Shown here: positions 1-6,944 of the stretch, in pieces
Layout: the number at the start of each line of letters is the position of its first letter
Numbering within the stretch: position 1 is the first letter of the stretch
Source of the DNA: JBFHNV01 sp041593595
Lineage (GTDB): Bacteria; Pseudomonadota; Gammaproteobacteria; HK1
Direction: 5' to 3'
Length of the DNA stretch: 15,709 nt
NCBI GenBank assembly: GCA_041593595.1
Contig: JBFHNV010000140.1
Span: 1 to 15,709, forward strand
Translations under genes and position numbers: made by a program
The notes under the pieces: model-generated
The model's database searches: none
What the model saw: only the letters and a program-made list of their open reading frames with translations
Told to the model about the DNA's origin: nothing

Positions 1-1
1 C

Positions 2-1378
2 GGGATACTCATGCCGGTGGGCATCGCCACCCTCATCGGCGGCACCGCGACCACCATCGGCACGTCCACCAACCTGCTGGTGGTGTCGGTGGCAGCGGAC
101 ATGGGGCTGCCGCGCATCGGCATGTTCGACTTCTTCAAGCCTGCGGTCATGGCCGCCGCCGTGGGCATCGCCTTCCTGTGGCTGGTAGCGCCGCGCATCA
201 GCCGGGAGCGCACGCCGCCCATGAGCGACGCATCGCCGCGCCTGTTCACGGCGCAGCTGCGTATCCCCGAGGGCAGCGAGGCCGACGGGCTCAAGCTCTC
301 GGAGCTGCGCAAGAAGGCCAGCGGCATGGTGGTGAGCGCCATCCAGCGCTCCAAGGGCACCGCGCTCGTGCCGCTGCCCGACGCGGTGGTGCGCGCCGGC
401 GACAGCCTGCTGGTGAGCGACACGCCGGCCAGGCTCAAGGAGTACGAGCGCGCCATCGGCGCGACGCTCTACTCCGAGGACGCCCCGGTGGACGACGAGC
501 ACCCGCTCACGGCGCCGGACCAGCAGATCGCCGAGATCGTGGTGACCCAGGGCTCGCCGGTGGAGGGGGTGACGCTCAAGTTCGTGCGCTTCCTGGAGCG
601 CTACCGCCTGGTGGCGCTGGCGCTGCACCGGGACGGCAGGGCGGTGGCGACCCTGGGTCCCGGCCTCGGCGACTTCAAGCTGGCCACCGGCGACGTGCTG
701 CTGGTGCAGGGCCCACGCGATCAGATCGCGCAGATGAAGCGCGAGAGCGAGCTGCTGGTGCTGGACGCGACGGCGGACCTGCCGCACCACGCGAAGGCCG
801 GCACGGCGCTGGTGATCATGGGTGCCGTGGTCGTGCTCGCGGCGATCGGGGTCGTGTCCATCGCGGTCAGCGCGGTGTTCGGCGTGGCGGCGCTGGTCCT
901 CACCGGCTGCCTCAACTGGCGCGACGTGAATCAGGCCTTGAGCGCGCCGGTGATCCTCATCGTGGTCGCGTCCCTGGCGCTCGGGCTCGCGCTGCTCAAG
1001 ACCGGCGGAGCCGCGTGGCTGGCCCAGGGCTTCGTGGCGCTGAGCTTCGGCGCGCCGCCGGCGGCGGTGCTCTCGGGATTGATCCTGCTGATGGGGATCA
1101 TGACCAACGTGGTGTCCAGCAACGCCGCCGCGGTCATCGGCACGCCCATTGCCGTCGGCATCGCCCAGCAGCTCGGTCTGGACGCGGAGCCCTTCGTGCT
1201 GGCAGTCATCTTCGGTGCGAACCTGTGCTACGCGACGCCGCTCGCGCACAAGATCAACGTGCTGGTGATGACCGCCGGCGGCTACACCTTCGGGGACTTC
1301 GTGCGCGTGGGCGTGCCGCTGATGCTGCTCATGTGGCTGGCCTACTCCTGGATCCTCGCCACCCTCTACGGCCTGTAG
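2..1378 (+). CDS. SLC13/DASS-family transporter with two RCK_C (TrkA-C) domains, 5'-truncated
   Basis: This is the C-terminal part of an inner-membrane permease of the divalent anion:sodium symporter type. The reading frame is open to the window edge, and the residues before the first Met (Gly-Ile-Leu) fit the family, so that Met is internal and the true start lies upstream. The visible protein begins with the first substrate/sodium motif (IGTSTNL). Hydrophobic helices follow, then a cytoplasmic insert of about 180 residues that reads as two consecutive RCK_C domains (roughly residues 80-145 and 170-245). A second membrane block carries the matching motif TNVVSSNAAAV. Family members carry sulfate, dicarboxylates or similar anions; the RCK_C insert is typical of the bacterial sulfate-type branch, but the substrate is not determined here. 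The gene converges on the thioesterase gene, with only 4 bases between the stops. Confidence 0.9.
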   Translation, partial: GILMPVGIATLIGGTATTIGTSTNLLVVSVAADMGLPRIGMFDFFKPAVMAAAVGIAFLWLVAPRISRERTPPMSDASPRLFTAQLRIPEGSEADGLKLSELRKKASGMVVSAIQRSKGTALVPLPDAVVRAGDSLLVSDTPARLKEYERAIGATLYSEDAPVDDEHPLTAPDQQIAEIVVTQGSPVEGVTLKFVRFLERYRLVALALHRDGRAVATLGPGLGDFKLATGDVLLVQGPRDQIAQMKRESELLVLDATADLPHHAKAGTALVIMGAVVVLAAIGVVSIAVSAVFGVAALVLTGCLNWRDVNQALSAPVILIVVASLALGLALLKTGGAAWLAQGFVALSFGAPPAAVLSGLILLMGIMTNVVSSNAAAVIGTPIAVGIAQQLGLDAEPFVLAVIFGANLCYATPLAHKINVLVMTAGGYTFGDFVRVGVPLMLLMWLAYSWILATLYGL

Positions 1379-1382
1379 CGCG

Positions 1383-1778
1383 TCACGCTTCCCGCCGGTG
1401 CTCCAGCAGCCGCGCCCGCACCTGGTCCGGGATGGGCTCCGAGCGCTGCGCGCGATAGTCGAAGCACACGTAGGTGACCGTCGCCCTCGCGCACAGGGTG
1501 TCGCGCTGCCACACCTCCTCGTAGAGCCGGAAGCTCTTGGTGCCCACCTGGTCCACCCATGTGCGCACCTCCGCCGCGTGCTGCCAGTAGATCTGCGCCA
1601 GGTAGTCCACGTTGGTGTTCACCAGCGCCATGCGCCAGTCTCCGAACGACAGATCCGGCGTGAACAGACGGAAGATCTCCGTGCGGCCCGCCTCCAGCCA
1701 TACGGGCACCACCGTGTTGTTGATGTGGCCGGCGCCGTCGGTCTCGCACACCCGCGGCGTGATGGGCGTCGTGAACAT
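1383..1778 (-). CDS. Acyl-CoA thioesterase, 4HBT hotdog family
   Basis: The 131-residue protein has the size and pattern of a single-domain hotdog thioesterase, which hydrolyses acyl-CoA (or acyl-ACP) esters in the cytoplasm. The motif ETDGAGHINN near residues 12-21 matches the 4-hydroxybenzoyl-CoA thioesterase active-site region, with Asp14 as the probable catalytic acid and His18-Ile-Asn following. The start at 1778 is preferred over upstream Met codons because a GGGAGA Shine-Dalgarno stands just ahead of it and because the hotdog homology begins there. A longer reading would translate the repeat pair lying upstream. The gene is downstream of, and in the same direction as, the TPR-methyltransferase gene, separated by about 91 bases that hold the inverted repeat pair. 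Acyl substrate is unknown. Confidence 0.88.
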   Translation of the reverse strand: MFTTPITPRVCETDGAGHINNTVVPVWLEAGRTEIFRLFTPDLSFGDWRMALVNTNVDYLAQIYWQHAAEVRTWVDQVGTKSFRLYEEVWQRDTLCARATVTYVCFDYRAQRSEPIPDQVRARLLEHRREA

Positions 1779-1793
1779 GCCTTTCTCCCAAGA

Positions 1794-1894
1794 AATCAAG
1801 CGGGACGCAGTCTCTTGATTTGCCCTGTCCGTTTCCTGTCGGCAAACAAGCCCGCTCTCGAATCGAGAATCAAGCGACTGCGTCCCCCTTGATT
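1794..1894. repeat. Inverted pair of 27-bp REP-like repeats (BIME-like), between methyltransferase and thioesterase genes
   Basis: Two 27-bp units lie head to head at 1794-1820 and 1868-1894, separated by 47 bases. Each unit starts AATCAAG and ends CTTGATT, which are inverted copies of each other, around a core GGGACGCAGTC. After reverse-complementing one unit the two differ at only 2 of 27 positions. Each unit can form its own 7-bp-stem hairpin, and the pair can also fold as one long cruciform. The spacer holds a further small palindrome (TCTCG-AAT-CGAGA, 1856-1868). A third unit is at 15606. The arrangement is that of a BIME (paired REP element); the GTAG foot usual for RAYT-linked REPs is not seen, so the mobilising enzyme is unknown. 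Confidence 0.85.
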
Positions 1895-3963
1895 TCGCAC
1901 CAGAGCTGGTACATGGCGGCGAAGGTGTCGGGGTGGTCGCGCTCGAAGGCGTGCCAGTGGTCCAGGTTCGCGAGGGACGGATCGTCGGGGTGGCGCTCGA
2001 GGTAGCGGCGGCGGATCCCCGGGGGCACCTGGAAGCCGATGACCCGGAGATTGCAGCCCTCCAGCAGGGCACGCAGCGCGGGCACGTCGTACTGGTGCTC
2101 CTGCGCGTGGAACAGCAGGTCCCGGACGGTGCTCAGGGTGTAGAAGTCCAGCGACTCGGTGAGCTTCGCGAGGTCGGGCTCCTGGCCCGACAGGATGCGC
2201 TGGCGAAACGCGCGCATGTCCCGCGGCGCCGCCGCGAGGCCGAGCTCGCCGATGCGTTCCCGGGCGCGGTTCACCCGGGCGCGGGCGGGGCGGCTGTAGA
2301 GCCCCAGCTTGATCACCCCGCCCGGCGCGAGCAGGCGAACGAGGGCGGCGAGCCCCGCCGCCGGATCCGCCATGTGATGCAGCACCCCCACGCTCTCGAT
2401 GACCTGGTACGGCCCCTCGCCCCGGTCCAGCGCCAGGATGTCCCGCAGGCGGAACGTCACGTTGTCGATGCCCAGCACCCGCGCCTTGCGCAGGGCGTAG
2501 GCCAGCGACGCGCCGCTCAGATCGATGGCGCTCACACGGCATCGCGGGTGGCGCGCCGCGACCCGCAGCGCATGCTCGCCGGTGCCGCAGCCCGCGATCA
2601 GGATGTCCACCGGCCCCGCCAGTGCCGGTGCCGGCGCGTAGCCGGGCAGCAGCGCCGAGAGATACTCCGCCACCGTCGCTTCCGGCTGACGCTCCAGGGT
2701 CTGCCAGCGAGGATAGGGCGACTGCTCGTACTGGCGCTGCACCGATCGCGACACCTGGTCGCCCACCACGCCCACGTCCAGGGTCGCGCGCAGCGAGCGC
2801 TCCTCCATGGGCTCCAGCAGCACGCGCCCCACGAGCCCCTGCACCCACGCCGGCGCCTGATCGGCGCGCGCCGCGACCGCGGCGGCACCCGCGCGCCGCC
2901 AGGGGGCTTGCACCGCGGCCGCGGCGGCGAAGGCCTCCCAGTCCGGCGGATCCGCCACCGCCCGGTTCCACAGTCGCACGTGCGCCGCGCCCACTTCGTC
3001 GTCCACCGCGTGCACGTACTCGTTGCCGAAGCACTGGGCCGCGAGCGCCGCCAGCAGCTCCCGCCAGCTTGCGTCCAGCGTCTCGCCCGCGTCTACCGCC
3101 GTCACCAGCTCGCCGCGCAGCCGTGTCAGTGCCGCTTCCAGCGCCGGGTCCGCGTTGATGCCGTACCACAGCAGGCGCAGCAGCAGCGGATCCCGGTGTG
3201 CCCCGGTCGTCTCGGCGGCGGCCCGGACGGCACGGGAGGCCGCGGCCAGCGCCGGATGCTCCAGCAGCACGATCCGCGCTGCCGCCCGGGACAGCTCCCG
3301 GTGGTCCACCGCGTCGCTCGCGAAGCACACCAGCAGGTCGCCCTTCAGTCCGGCATCGAAACGCCCGGCCCGGGCCATGCGCAGGCAGCGGGCCAGCAGG
3401 ATCACCGCCAGCGGATCGTCGGGCCGGAGCGTCACCAGCAGCGAGGCCAGGCGGTGCCCTTCGACCAGGTCGCCGTCGTCGATCAGGCGCGCCGCGAGCG
3501 CGTCCACCTGCCGCTCCAGCACCTCGCGGGTGTCCGCCCGCCGCGGCTGGCGCCGGGCCGCGTCCTCCAGCAGCGCCACCGCCTGTCTCACCTCCCCGCC
3601 ACGCACCGCCAGCACGGCCGCCGCCAGTGCCGGCTCCATGTCCCCGGGCGCGAGCGCGGCCGCCTGGCGCCACGCCGCCATGGCGGCATCCCCGTCGCCG
3701 GACTGCTCCAGCGCCTGGGCCAGATTCACCGCCGCGTCGGCGGAGCCGGGGTCGCTCGCCAGCGCCGCGCGGAAGCAGCGGATGGCCTCGCCCAGGTCCC
3801 CGCGCATGGCGAAAGTGAGCCCGAGGTTGTTGTGCGCCGAGGCGTGGCGCGGACGGCGCGAGATCACGTGCCGGTAGTGACGCTCCGCCTCTTCCAGCCG
3901 GCCCTGTCGGTGCGCCGTGAGGGCGGCGTGGAAGCGCTCCTCGACGGGGTCGGACGGCTCCAT
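1870..3963 (-). CDS. TPR-repeat protein fused to a SAM-dependent methyltransferase
   Basis: This 697-residue protein joins an N-terminal block of tetratricopeptide repeats (about residues 8-140, for example AERHYRHVISRRPRHASAHN) to a variable helical middle and a C-terminal class I methyltransferase domain. The SAM-binding motif I is ILIAGCGTG at about 454-462, followed by the acidic strand VSAIDLS near 477-483 and the motif ESVGVLHHM near 523-531. A conserved-looking QYEQSPYPRW stretch precedes the domain. The TPR part probably binds a partner or substrate; the methyl acceptor is unknown. Met at 3963 is chosen because the TPR homology starts directly after it, although a clear ribosome site is lacking; an in-frame Met 30 codons upstream starts with an Arg/Gly-rich stretch unlike the family. 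The last eight residues (EIKGDAVA) and the stop codon are encoded by a REP-like repeat. Confidence 0.88.
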   Translation of the reverse strand: MEPSDPVEERFHAALTAHRQGRLEEAERHYRHVISRRPRHASAHNNLGLTFAMRGDLGEAIRCFRAALASDPGSADAAVNLAQALEQSGDGDAAMAAWRQAAALAPGDMEPALAAAVLAVRGGEVRQAVALLEDAARRQPRRADTREVLERQVDALAARLIDDGDLVEGHRLASLLVTLRPDDPLAVILLARCLRMARAGRFDAGLKGDLLVCFASDAVDHRELSRAAARIVLLEHPALAAASRAVRAAAETTGAHRDPLLLRLLWYGINADPALEAALTRLRGELVTAVDAGETLDASWRELLAALAAQCFGNEYVHAVDDEVGAAHVRLWNRAVADPPDWEAFAAAAAVQAPWRRAGAAAVAARADQAPAWVQGLVGRVLLEPMEERSLRATLDVGVVGDQVSRSVQRQYEQSPYPRWQTLERQPEATVAEYLSALLPGYAPAPALAGPVDILIAGCGTGEHALRVAARHPRCRVSAIDLSGASLAYALRKARVLGIDNVTFRLRDILALDRGEGPYQVIESVGVLHHMADPAAGLAALVRLLAPGGVIKLGLYSRPARARVNRARERIGELGLAAAPRDMRAFRQRILSGQEPDLAKLTESLDFYTLSTVRDLLFHAQEHQYDVPALRALLEGCNLRVIGFQVPPGIRRRYLERHPDDPSLANLDHWHAFERDHPDTFAAMYQLWCEIKGDAVA

Positions 3964-4035
3964 CCGGGCATTATCGGCGCTGCCCGCAGACGTGGAAACT
4001 CGCCGGCGCACGTGGCCCCTGCACATGGCGCCGGC

Positions 4036-4063
4036 ACGCCGCCCGTGGTGCACTGGGCGGCGT
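4036..4063 (+). promoter_or_regulatory. Leader hairpin ahead of the small membrane protein gene
   Basis: A perfect 9-bp inverted repeat (ACGCCGCCC / GGGCGGCGT) with a 10-base loop lies 7 bases upstream of the Shine-Dalgarno GAAGGAG (4071-4077). In RNA it would make a strong GC-rich stem next to the ribosome site. It could influence translation or mRNA stability, or be an operator in the short region between the divergent genes. No known riboswitch or RNA thermometer pattern was recognised. Confidence 0.45.
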
Positions 4064-4082
4064 TCGCCACGAAGGAGCCGTC

Positions 4083-4640
4083 ATGGTCCGTGCAGCAGCA
4101 GGCATCCTCATCGCCACCCTGGCGGTGTACGTGTGGGGCTTCGTGTTCTGGGGCGCCTCCGCTTTGCCGTACTCCGCCTTGCGGCAGGTGGAGGACGAGG
4201 CGCGGGTGGCGGCGCTCATCAGGCAGCACTTCCCCCGCGACGGCACCTACACCATCCCGGGCCGCGGCGGCGACCCCCGGGCCGCGGCCCGGGCATTCGA
4301 GGAGGGGCCCGTGGCCTTCGTGCACCTCACGGCCCGGGACGGCCGGCCCCTGATGGATCCCGCCATCATGGCAGGGGGCCTCGCGCTGTACCTGCTGGTG
4401 GCCTGCGTGCTGTACGCCCTGCTCCGCCTCGCGGGGCTCCCCGAGTACCGCAAGCGGGTGGGCTTCGCGGTGCTGGTGGGCCTCGCGGGATCCCTGGCCA
4501 TCACCGTGGGCGACGCCGTGTGGTGGCAGATCGACGCCGGCTGGAAGGGCTGGCAGGCCCTCTACGACGTGGCGTCCTTTCTCATCATGGGCCTGGTGCT
4601 GGGGGCGTTCACGGCGCCGGACGCCGCGCCGCACCGCTGA
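4083..4640 (+). CDS. Small integral membrane protein of unknown function
   Basis: I do not recognise a named family. The 185-residue protein starts with a hydrophobic segment (about residues 5-28, ILIATLAVYVWGFVFWGA) that acts as signal anchor or first helix. A soluble stretch of about 70 residues follows (QVEDEARVAALIRQHFPRDG...), probably periplasmic, and then three more membrane segments near 95-117, 127-143 and 160-177. The start is firm: GAAGGAG stands 5 bases before the ATG. The gene is divergent from the TPR-methyltransferase gene (119 bases between starts) and convergent with the small basic protein. The layout of one N-terminal helix, a soluble domain and a three-helix bundle resembles conserved hypothetical membrane proteins of proteobacteria. 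Confidence 0.8.
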   Translation: MVRAAAGILIATLAVYVWGFVFWGASALPYSALRQVEDEARVAALIRQHFPRDGTYTIPGRGGDPRAAARAFEEGPVAFVHLTARDGRPLMDPAIMAGGLALYLLVACVLYALLRLAGLPEYRKRVGFAVLVGLAGSLAITVGDAVWWQIDAGWKGWQALYDVASFLIMGLVLGAFTAPDAAPHR

Positions 4641-4657
4641 GCCCCGGTGCCGGGCTC
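4639..4657. terminator. Possible bidirectional terminator hairpin
   Basis: GAGCCC and GGGCTC form a 6-bp stem with a 7-base loop exactly between two convergent genes, overlapping both stop-codon regions. There is no U-tract on either strand, so intrinsic termination is uncertain. Confidence 0.3.
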
Positions 4658-4889
4658 AGGGGGCGTCCCCGGCGGCTTCGTCGCGCCATTGCGGCGCGGG
4701 AGCGCTCCTGCCGGGGGCTCGCGGTGGCACCGTCTCGGCGGCCCGTGCGACCAGGCACCGCACCAGGCGTATCCCCGCTGCCAGGGTGGCGGCCAGGGCT
4801 TGTGCGCGCATCCGGTGGGCGTCCCGGGTAATGCGGCGCCACTCCGGGGGGGTGGGATCCGGGGTCCGTAAACGTTTGATTCTGCTCAT
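4656..4889 (-). CDS. Small basic protein of unknown function
   Basis: This 77-residue protein is Arg- and Ala-rich and begins MSRIKRLRTPDPTPPEW. Residues about 18-50 (RRITRDAHRMRAQALAATLAAGIRLVRCLVARA) form an amphipathic helix that resembles a group of tiny conserved proteobacterial proteins, but I cannot name the family. The start at 4889 is chosen over a Met 16 codons upstream because a good Shine-Dalgarno (GGGGAGG, 7 bases upstream) precedes it. The C-terminal 25 residues are low-complexity Pro/Ala. The gene is divergent from the LysR regulator with a 125-base shared promoter region, so it may be under that regulator's control. It could be a membrane-associated helix or a nucleic-acid binder. 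Confidence 0.6.
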   Translation of the reverse strand: MSRIKRLRTPDPTPPEWRRITRDAHRMRAQALAATLAAGIRLVRCLVARAAETVPPRAPGRSAPAPQWRDEAAGDAP

Positions 4890-4921
4890 GTCCGACCTCC
4901 CCGCCCAGGTGATAGACTGAT

Positions 4922-4936
4922 TGTTGCAATGCAGCA
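4922..4936. promoter_or_regulatory. Candidate LysR-type operator (T-N11-A palindrome)
   Basis: TGTTGCA-A-TGCAGCA is a nearly perfect 15-bp inverted repeat (one G/T mismatch) and contains the T-N11-A pattern to which LysR-family proteins bind. It lies about 80 bases upstream of the lysR start and 33 bases upstream of the divergent small gene, the usual location of an autoregulatory site. Its role is inferred from position and symmetry only. Confidence 0.45.
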
Positions 4937-5014
4937 TAGAAGAGCCTGGGACGAGGATCAGCGCCCGCCGCAGTAGCCCCGTGCTCCTGAGGCATCACAA
5001 GGAGGTCGACGCAG

Positions 5015-6139
5015 ATGGACATCTCGAACCTGATGGTGCTGTTCGTGCGTGTCGTGGAACACGGCAGCTTCTCCGGCGCCGCCCGGGAGCTGGACCTGTC
5101 CCCTTCGGCCGTGAGCCGCCAGATCGGCGGCCTGGAGGATGCGCTGGGGGTGCGGCTCCTGCACCGCTCCAGCCGCCGCGTCACCCTCACCGAGGAGGGC
5201 CGTGCGTTCCACGAGCGCTGCCAGCGCATCGTGGCGGAGATCGAGGACGCGACGGCGCTGGTCACGCGCATGGCCGACAGGGTGCAGGGCACCCTGCGAG
5301 TATCCGCCACGGTGGCCTTCGCCAAGGCCCACGTGCTGCCCCTGATCCCCGAGTTCCTGGATCGCCACCCGGAGCTGTCGCTGCACCTGGAGCTCACCGA
5401 TCGCCAGGTGGATCTCGCGGCGGAAGGGATGGACGTGGCGCTGCGCTTCACCGAGCAGCTGGACGACGGCTCGCTGGTGGCACGCCCCCTGGCCCGCAAC
5501 CGCCGCGTGATCGTCGCCGCGCCGTCCTACCTGGCGCGCCACGGCACGCCGCGCACACCGGAGGATCTGCTGGAGCACAACTGCCTGCGCCTGTACGCGG
5601 TGTCTGCCTGGAACGACTGGGAGTTCGAGGACGACGACGGCACCCGCGTCCTCGAGGTGAGCGGGAACTTCGAGACCAACAGCGCCGACGCCGTGTACCG
5701 CGCCACGCTGGCGGGGCTGGGCATCGCGCGCCTGAGCGTCTACCTGGTGGCCGACGACCTGCGTCTGGGTCGGCTGGTGCGCCTCCTGCCCGAGTACGCC
5801 CACGAGAAGGCGGACATCCTCGCGGTGTACCCGAACCGCCGCAATCTCGCGCCGAAGGTGCGGGCCTTCGTGGACTTCATGGTGGAGCACATGGGCGAGG
5901 TGCCGCCCTGGGAGCGGGCCGCGCCAGCACGAGTGAGCCCCGCCGGACCGCGCCCGCGGCGCGCGCGGGCATCGGCCGCCGTCGGAGCGGGCGCGGCGCC
6001 GGCTGCCGCACTCCCTCTCTCCGCATGGGAGGGGGGGCCGGGCGGGCGGCAGGGACGTCTATGGCTCAGCGCGGCGCCTCGATCAGGTCGAAGAACGGCG
6101 CCAGGACCTCGCCGGTGGGATCCGCCAGCTCGCGGGTGA
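5015..6139 (+). CDS. LysR-family transcriptional regulator with an abnormal C-terminal extension
   Basis: The N-terminal winged helix-turn-helix (residues 1-60, with SFSGAARELDLSPSAVSRQI as the HTH and LLHRSSRRVTLTEEG as the wing) and the substrate-binding domain (about 90-295) are those of the CrgA/AaeR-like branch of LysR regulators. These bind DNA as tetramers and respond to small metabolites. The start follows a strong AAGGAGG (4999-5005). Typical members have about 300 residues and end at the equivalent of FVDFMVEHMGEVPPWE. Here the frame runs on for about 70 Ala/Pro/Arg-rich residues, through a hairpin and 74 bases into the convergent hydrolase gene. A TGA in the next frame at 5934-5936 would give a normal 306-residue protein, so a one-base indel is likely. 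Neighbouring hydrolase and oxidoreductase genes are possible targets. Confidence 0.9.
   Translation: MDISNLMVLFVRVVEHGSFSGAARELDLSPSAVSRQIGGLEDALGVRLLHRSSRRVTLTEEGRAFHERCQRIVAEIEDATALVTRMADRVQGTLRVSATVAFAKAHVLPLIPEFLDRHPELSLHLELTDRQVDLAAEGMDVALRFTEQLDDGSLVARPLARNRRVIVAAPSYLARHGTPRTPEDLLEHNCLRLYAVSAWNDWEFEDDDGTRVLEVSGNFETNSADAVYRATLAGLGIARLSVYLVADDLRLGRLVRLLPEYAHEKADILAVYPNRRNLAPKVRAFVDFMVEHMGEVPPWERAAPARVSPAGPRPRRARASAAVGAGAAPAAALPLSAWEGGPGGRQGRLWLSAAPRSGRRTAPGPRRWDPPARG
6003..6052. terminator. Nested hairpin between the lysR body and the convergent hydrolase gene
   Basis: CTGCCGC (6003-6009) pairs with GCGGCAG (6046-6052), and inside it CTCCC (6011-6015) pairs with GGGAG (6027-6031). The pyrimidine/purine palindrome resembles intergenic terminator-like elements common in GC-rich proteobacteria. 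Its presence inside the extended lysR frame supports the view that this stretch was originally noncoding. Confidence 0.4.
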
Positions 6140-6944
6140 TGGCGAAGTGGTTCACGCGCGGCCGGTGGACCCGGGTCACGGCACCGCCGGCGGCCTCCCA
6201 GGCGTCGGCGAACGCGCCGGACTGGCGCTGGAACTCGTCCAGCTCGCCGCCGCCCCAGGCGATGACCAGCGGACAAGGGTCCGGCTGGATGCGTGCGATG
6301 GGACTCAGCGCCAACGCCTGCGCCGCGTCCAGCTGCAGGTACTCGTTGCGCGCGCTCAGGCGCACCGGCTCCAGGTCGTAGATGCCGCTCACCAGCAGCG
6401 CGCCCTTCACGTCCGCCGGCGGCACGTCGTCATCACCGGTGACCAGGCTTGCCGCCAGGTGCGCGCCGGAGGAGTGGCCGGCGGCGAACACCGCGTCGGC
6501 GTCGATACCGAGCCGCACGGCCGCGTCCTGCAGCCACTCCACGGCGGCGCGTGCCTCGGCCACCTGCGCCTCCAGGCGGACCTGCGGCACCGGATCGAAG
6601 CCCACGGCCGCGAAGGCGATACCGTGCTCCAGGAATGCCGGCGCCGGGAACGCGAACTTGCTCTTGTCGTGACGTGTCCATCCGCCACCGTGGAAGAACG
6701 CCACCAGCGGGAAGGGGCCGTCGCCGCGGGGCAGGAACAGGTCCAGGCATTCCCGTGGGCCCTCGCCGTAGGCAAGGTCCGCGTGCAGTCCCGGCAGTGC
6801 GCGTGCCGCGTCGCTGCCCTCGCGCCATTCGCGCTCGTAGGGGCCAGGGTCACGCACCAGGGTGCGCTGGTCGTACTGTGCGTCCAGCGCCGCCTGGTCG
6901 TAATGCAGGTACACGGCCGAGTCACTCCCGCCCGCCTCAGGCAT
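6066..6944 (-). CDS. Alpha/beta hydrolase, arylformamidase/esterase-like
   Basis: This 292-residue cytoplasmic serine hydrolase carries the oxyanion-hole motif HGGGW (85-89), the nucleophile elbow GHSSG (Ser158), an acid within GGGELDEF (Glu234 or Asp236) and a catalytic His266 in VNHFAITREL. The N-terminal segment (YDQAALDAQYDQRTLVRDP...YEREW) is the hallmark of the kynurenine formamidase-like group, which cleaves N-formylkynurenine or, in other members, carbamates and short esters. No kynurenine pathway genes are nearby, so an esterase or amidase role in a local catabolic pathway is more likely than KynB. The ATG overlaps the end of the upstream GMC gene by 8 bases (ATGCCTGA), indicating translational coupling. 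Confidence 0.88.
   Translation of the reverse strand: MPEAGGSDSAVYLHYDQAALDAQYDQRTLVRDPGPYEREWREGSDAARALPGLHADLAYGEGPRECLDLFLPRGDGPFPLVAFFHGGGWTRHDKSKFAFPAPAFLEHGIAFAAVGFDPVPQVRLEAQVAEARAAVEWLQDAAVRLGIDADAVFAAGHSSGAHLAASLVTGDDDVPPADVKGALLVSGIYDLEPVRLSARNEYLQLDAAQALALSPIARIQPDPCPLVIAWGGGELDEFQRQSGAFADAWEAAGGAVTRVHRPRVNHFAITRELADPTGEVLAPFFDLIEAPR

Noticed and set aside
178..1458. A 426-codon plus-strand frame overlapping the SLC13 transporter
   Set aside because: Its Arg/Gly/Ala-rich translation has no motif, whereas the overlapping frame is a textbook transporter.
1794..1894. Reading the repeat pair as a CRISPR fragment
   Set aside because: Units are inverted, not direct, there are only two with one spacer, and a third copy lies alone far away.
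1933..4353. An 806-codon plus-strand open frame opposite the methyltransferase gene
   Set aside because: Its His/Arg/Gln/Gly-rich translation has no domain, and it mirrors the codon structure of the real minus-strand gene; long antisense frames are expected at this GC content.
4855..4886. Similarity of the start of the small basic protein gene (AATCAAACGTTTACGGACCCC on the minus strand, 21 bases split as AATCAAACG and TTTACGGACCCC) to one half of the AATCAAG repeat
   Set aside because: Only about 16 of 22 positions match, the opposite foot CTTGATT is missing, and the stretch lies inside a coding region with a good ribosome site; most likely chance.
6066..6944. Calling the arylformamidase-like hydrolase KynB of tryptophan degradation
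   Set aside because: The family resemblance is real, but there are no kynureninase or tryptophan dioxygenase genes nearby, and many relatives act on other substrates.
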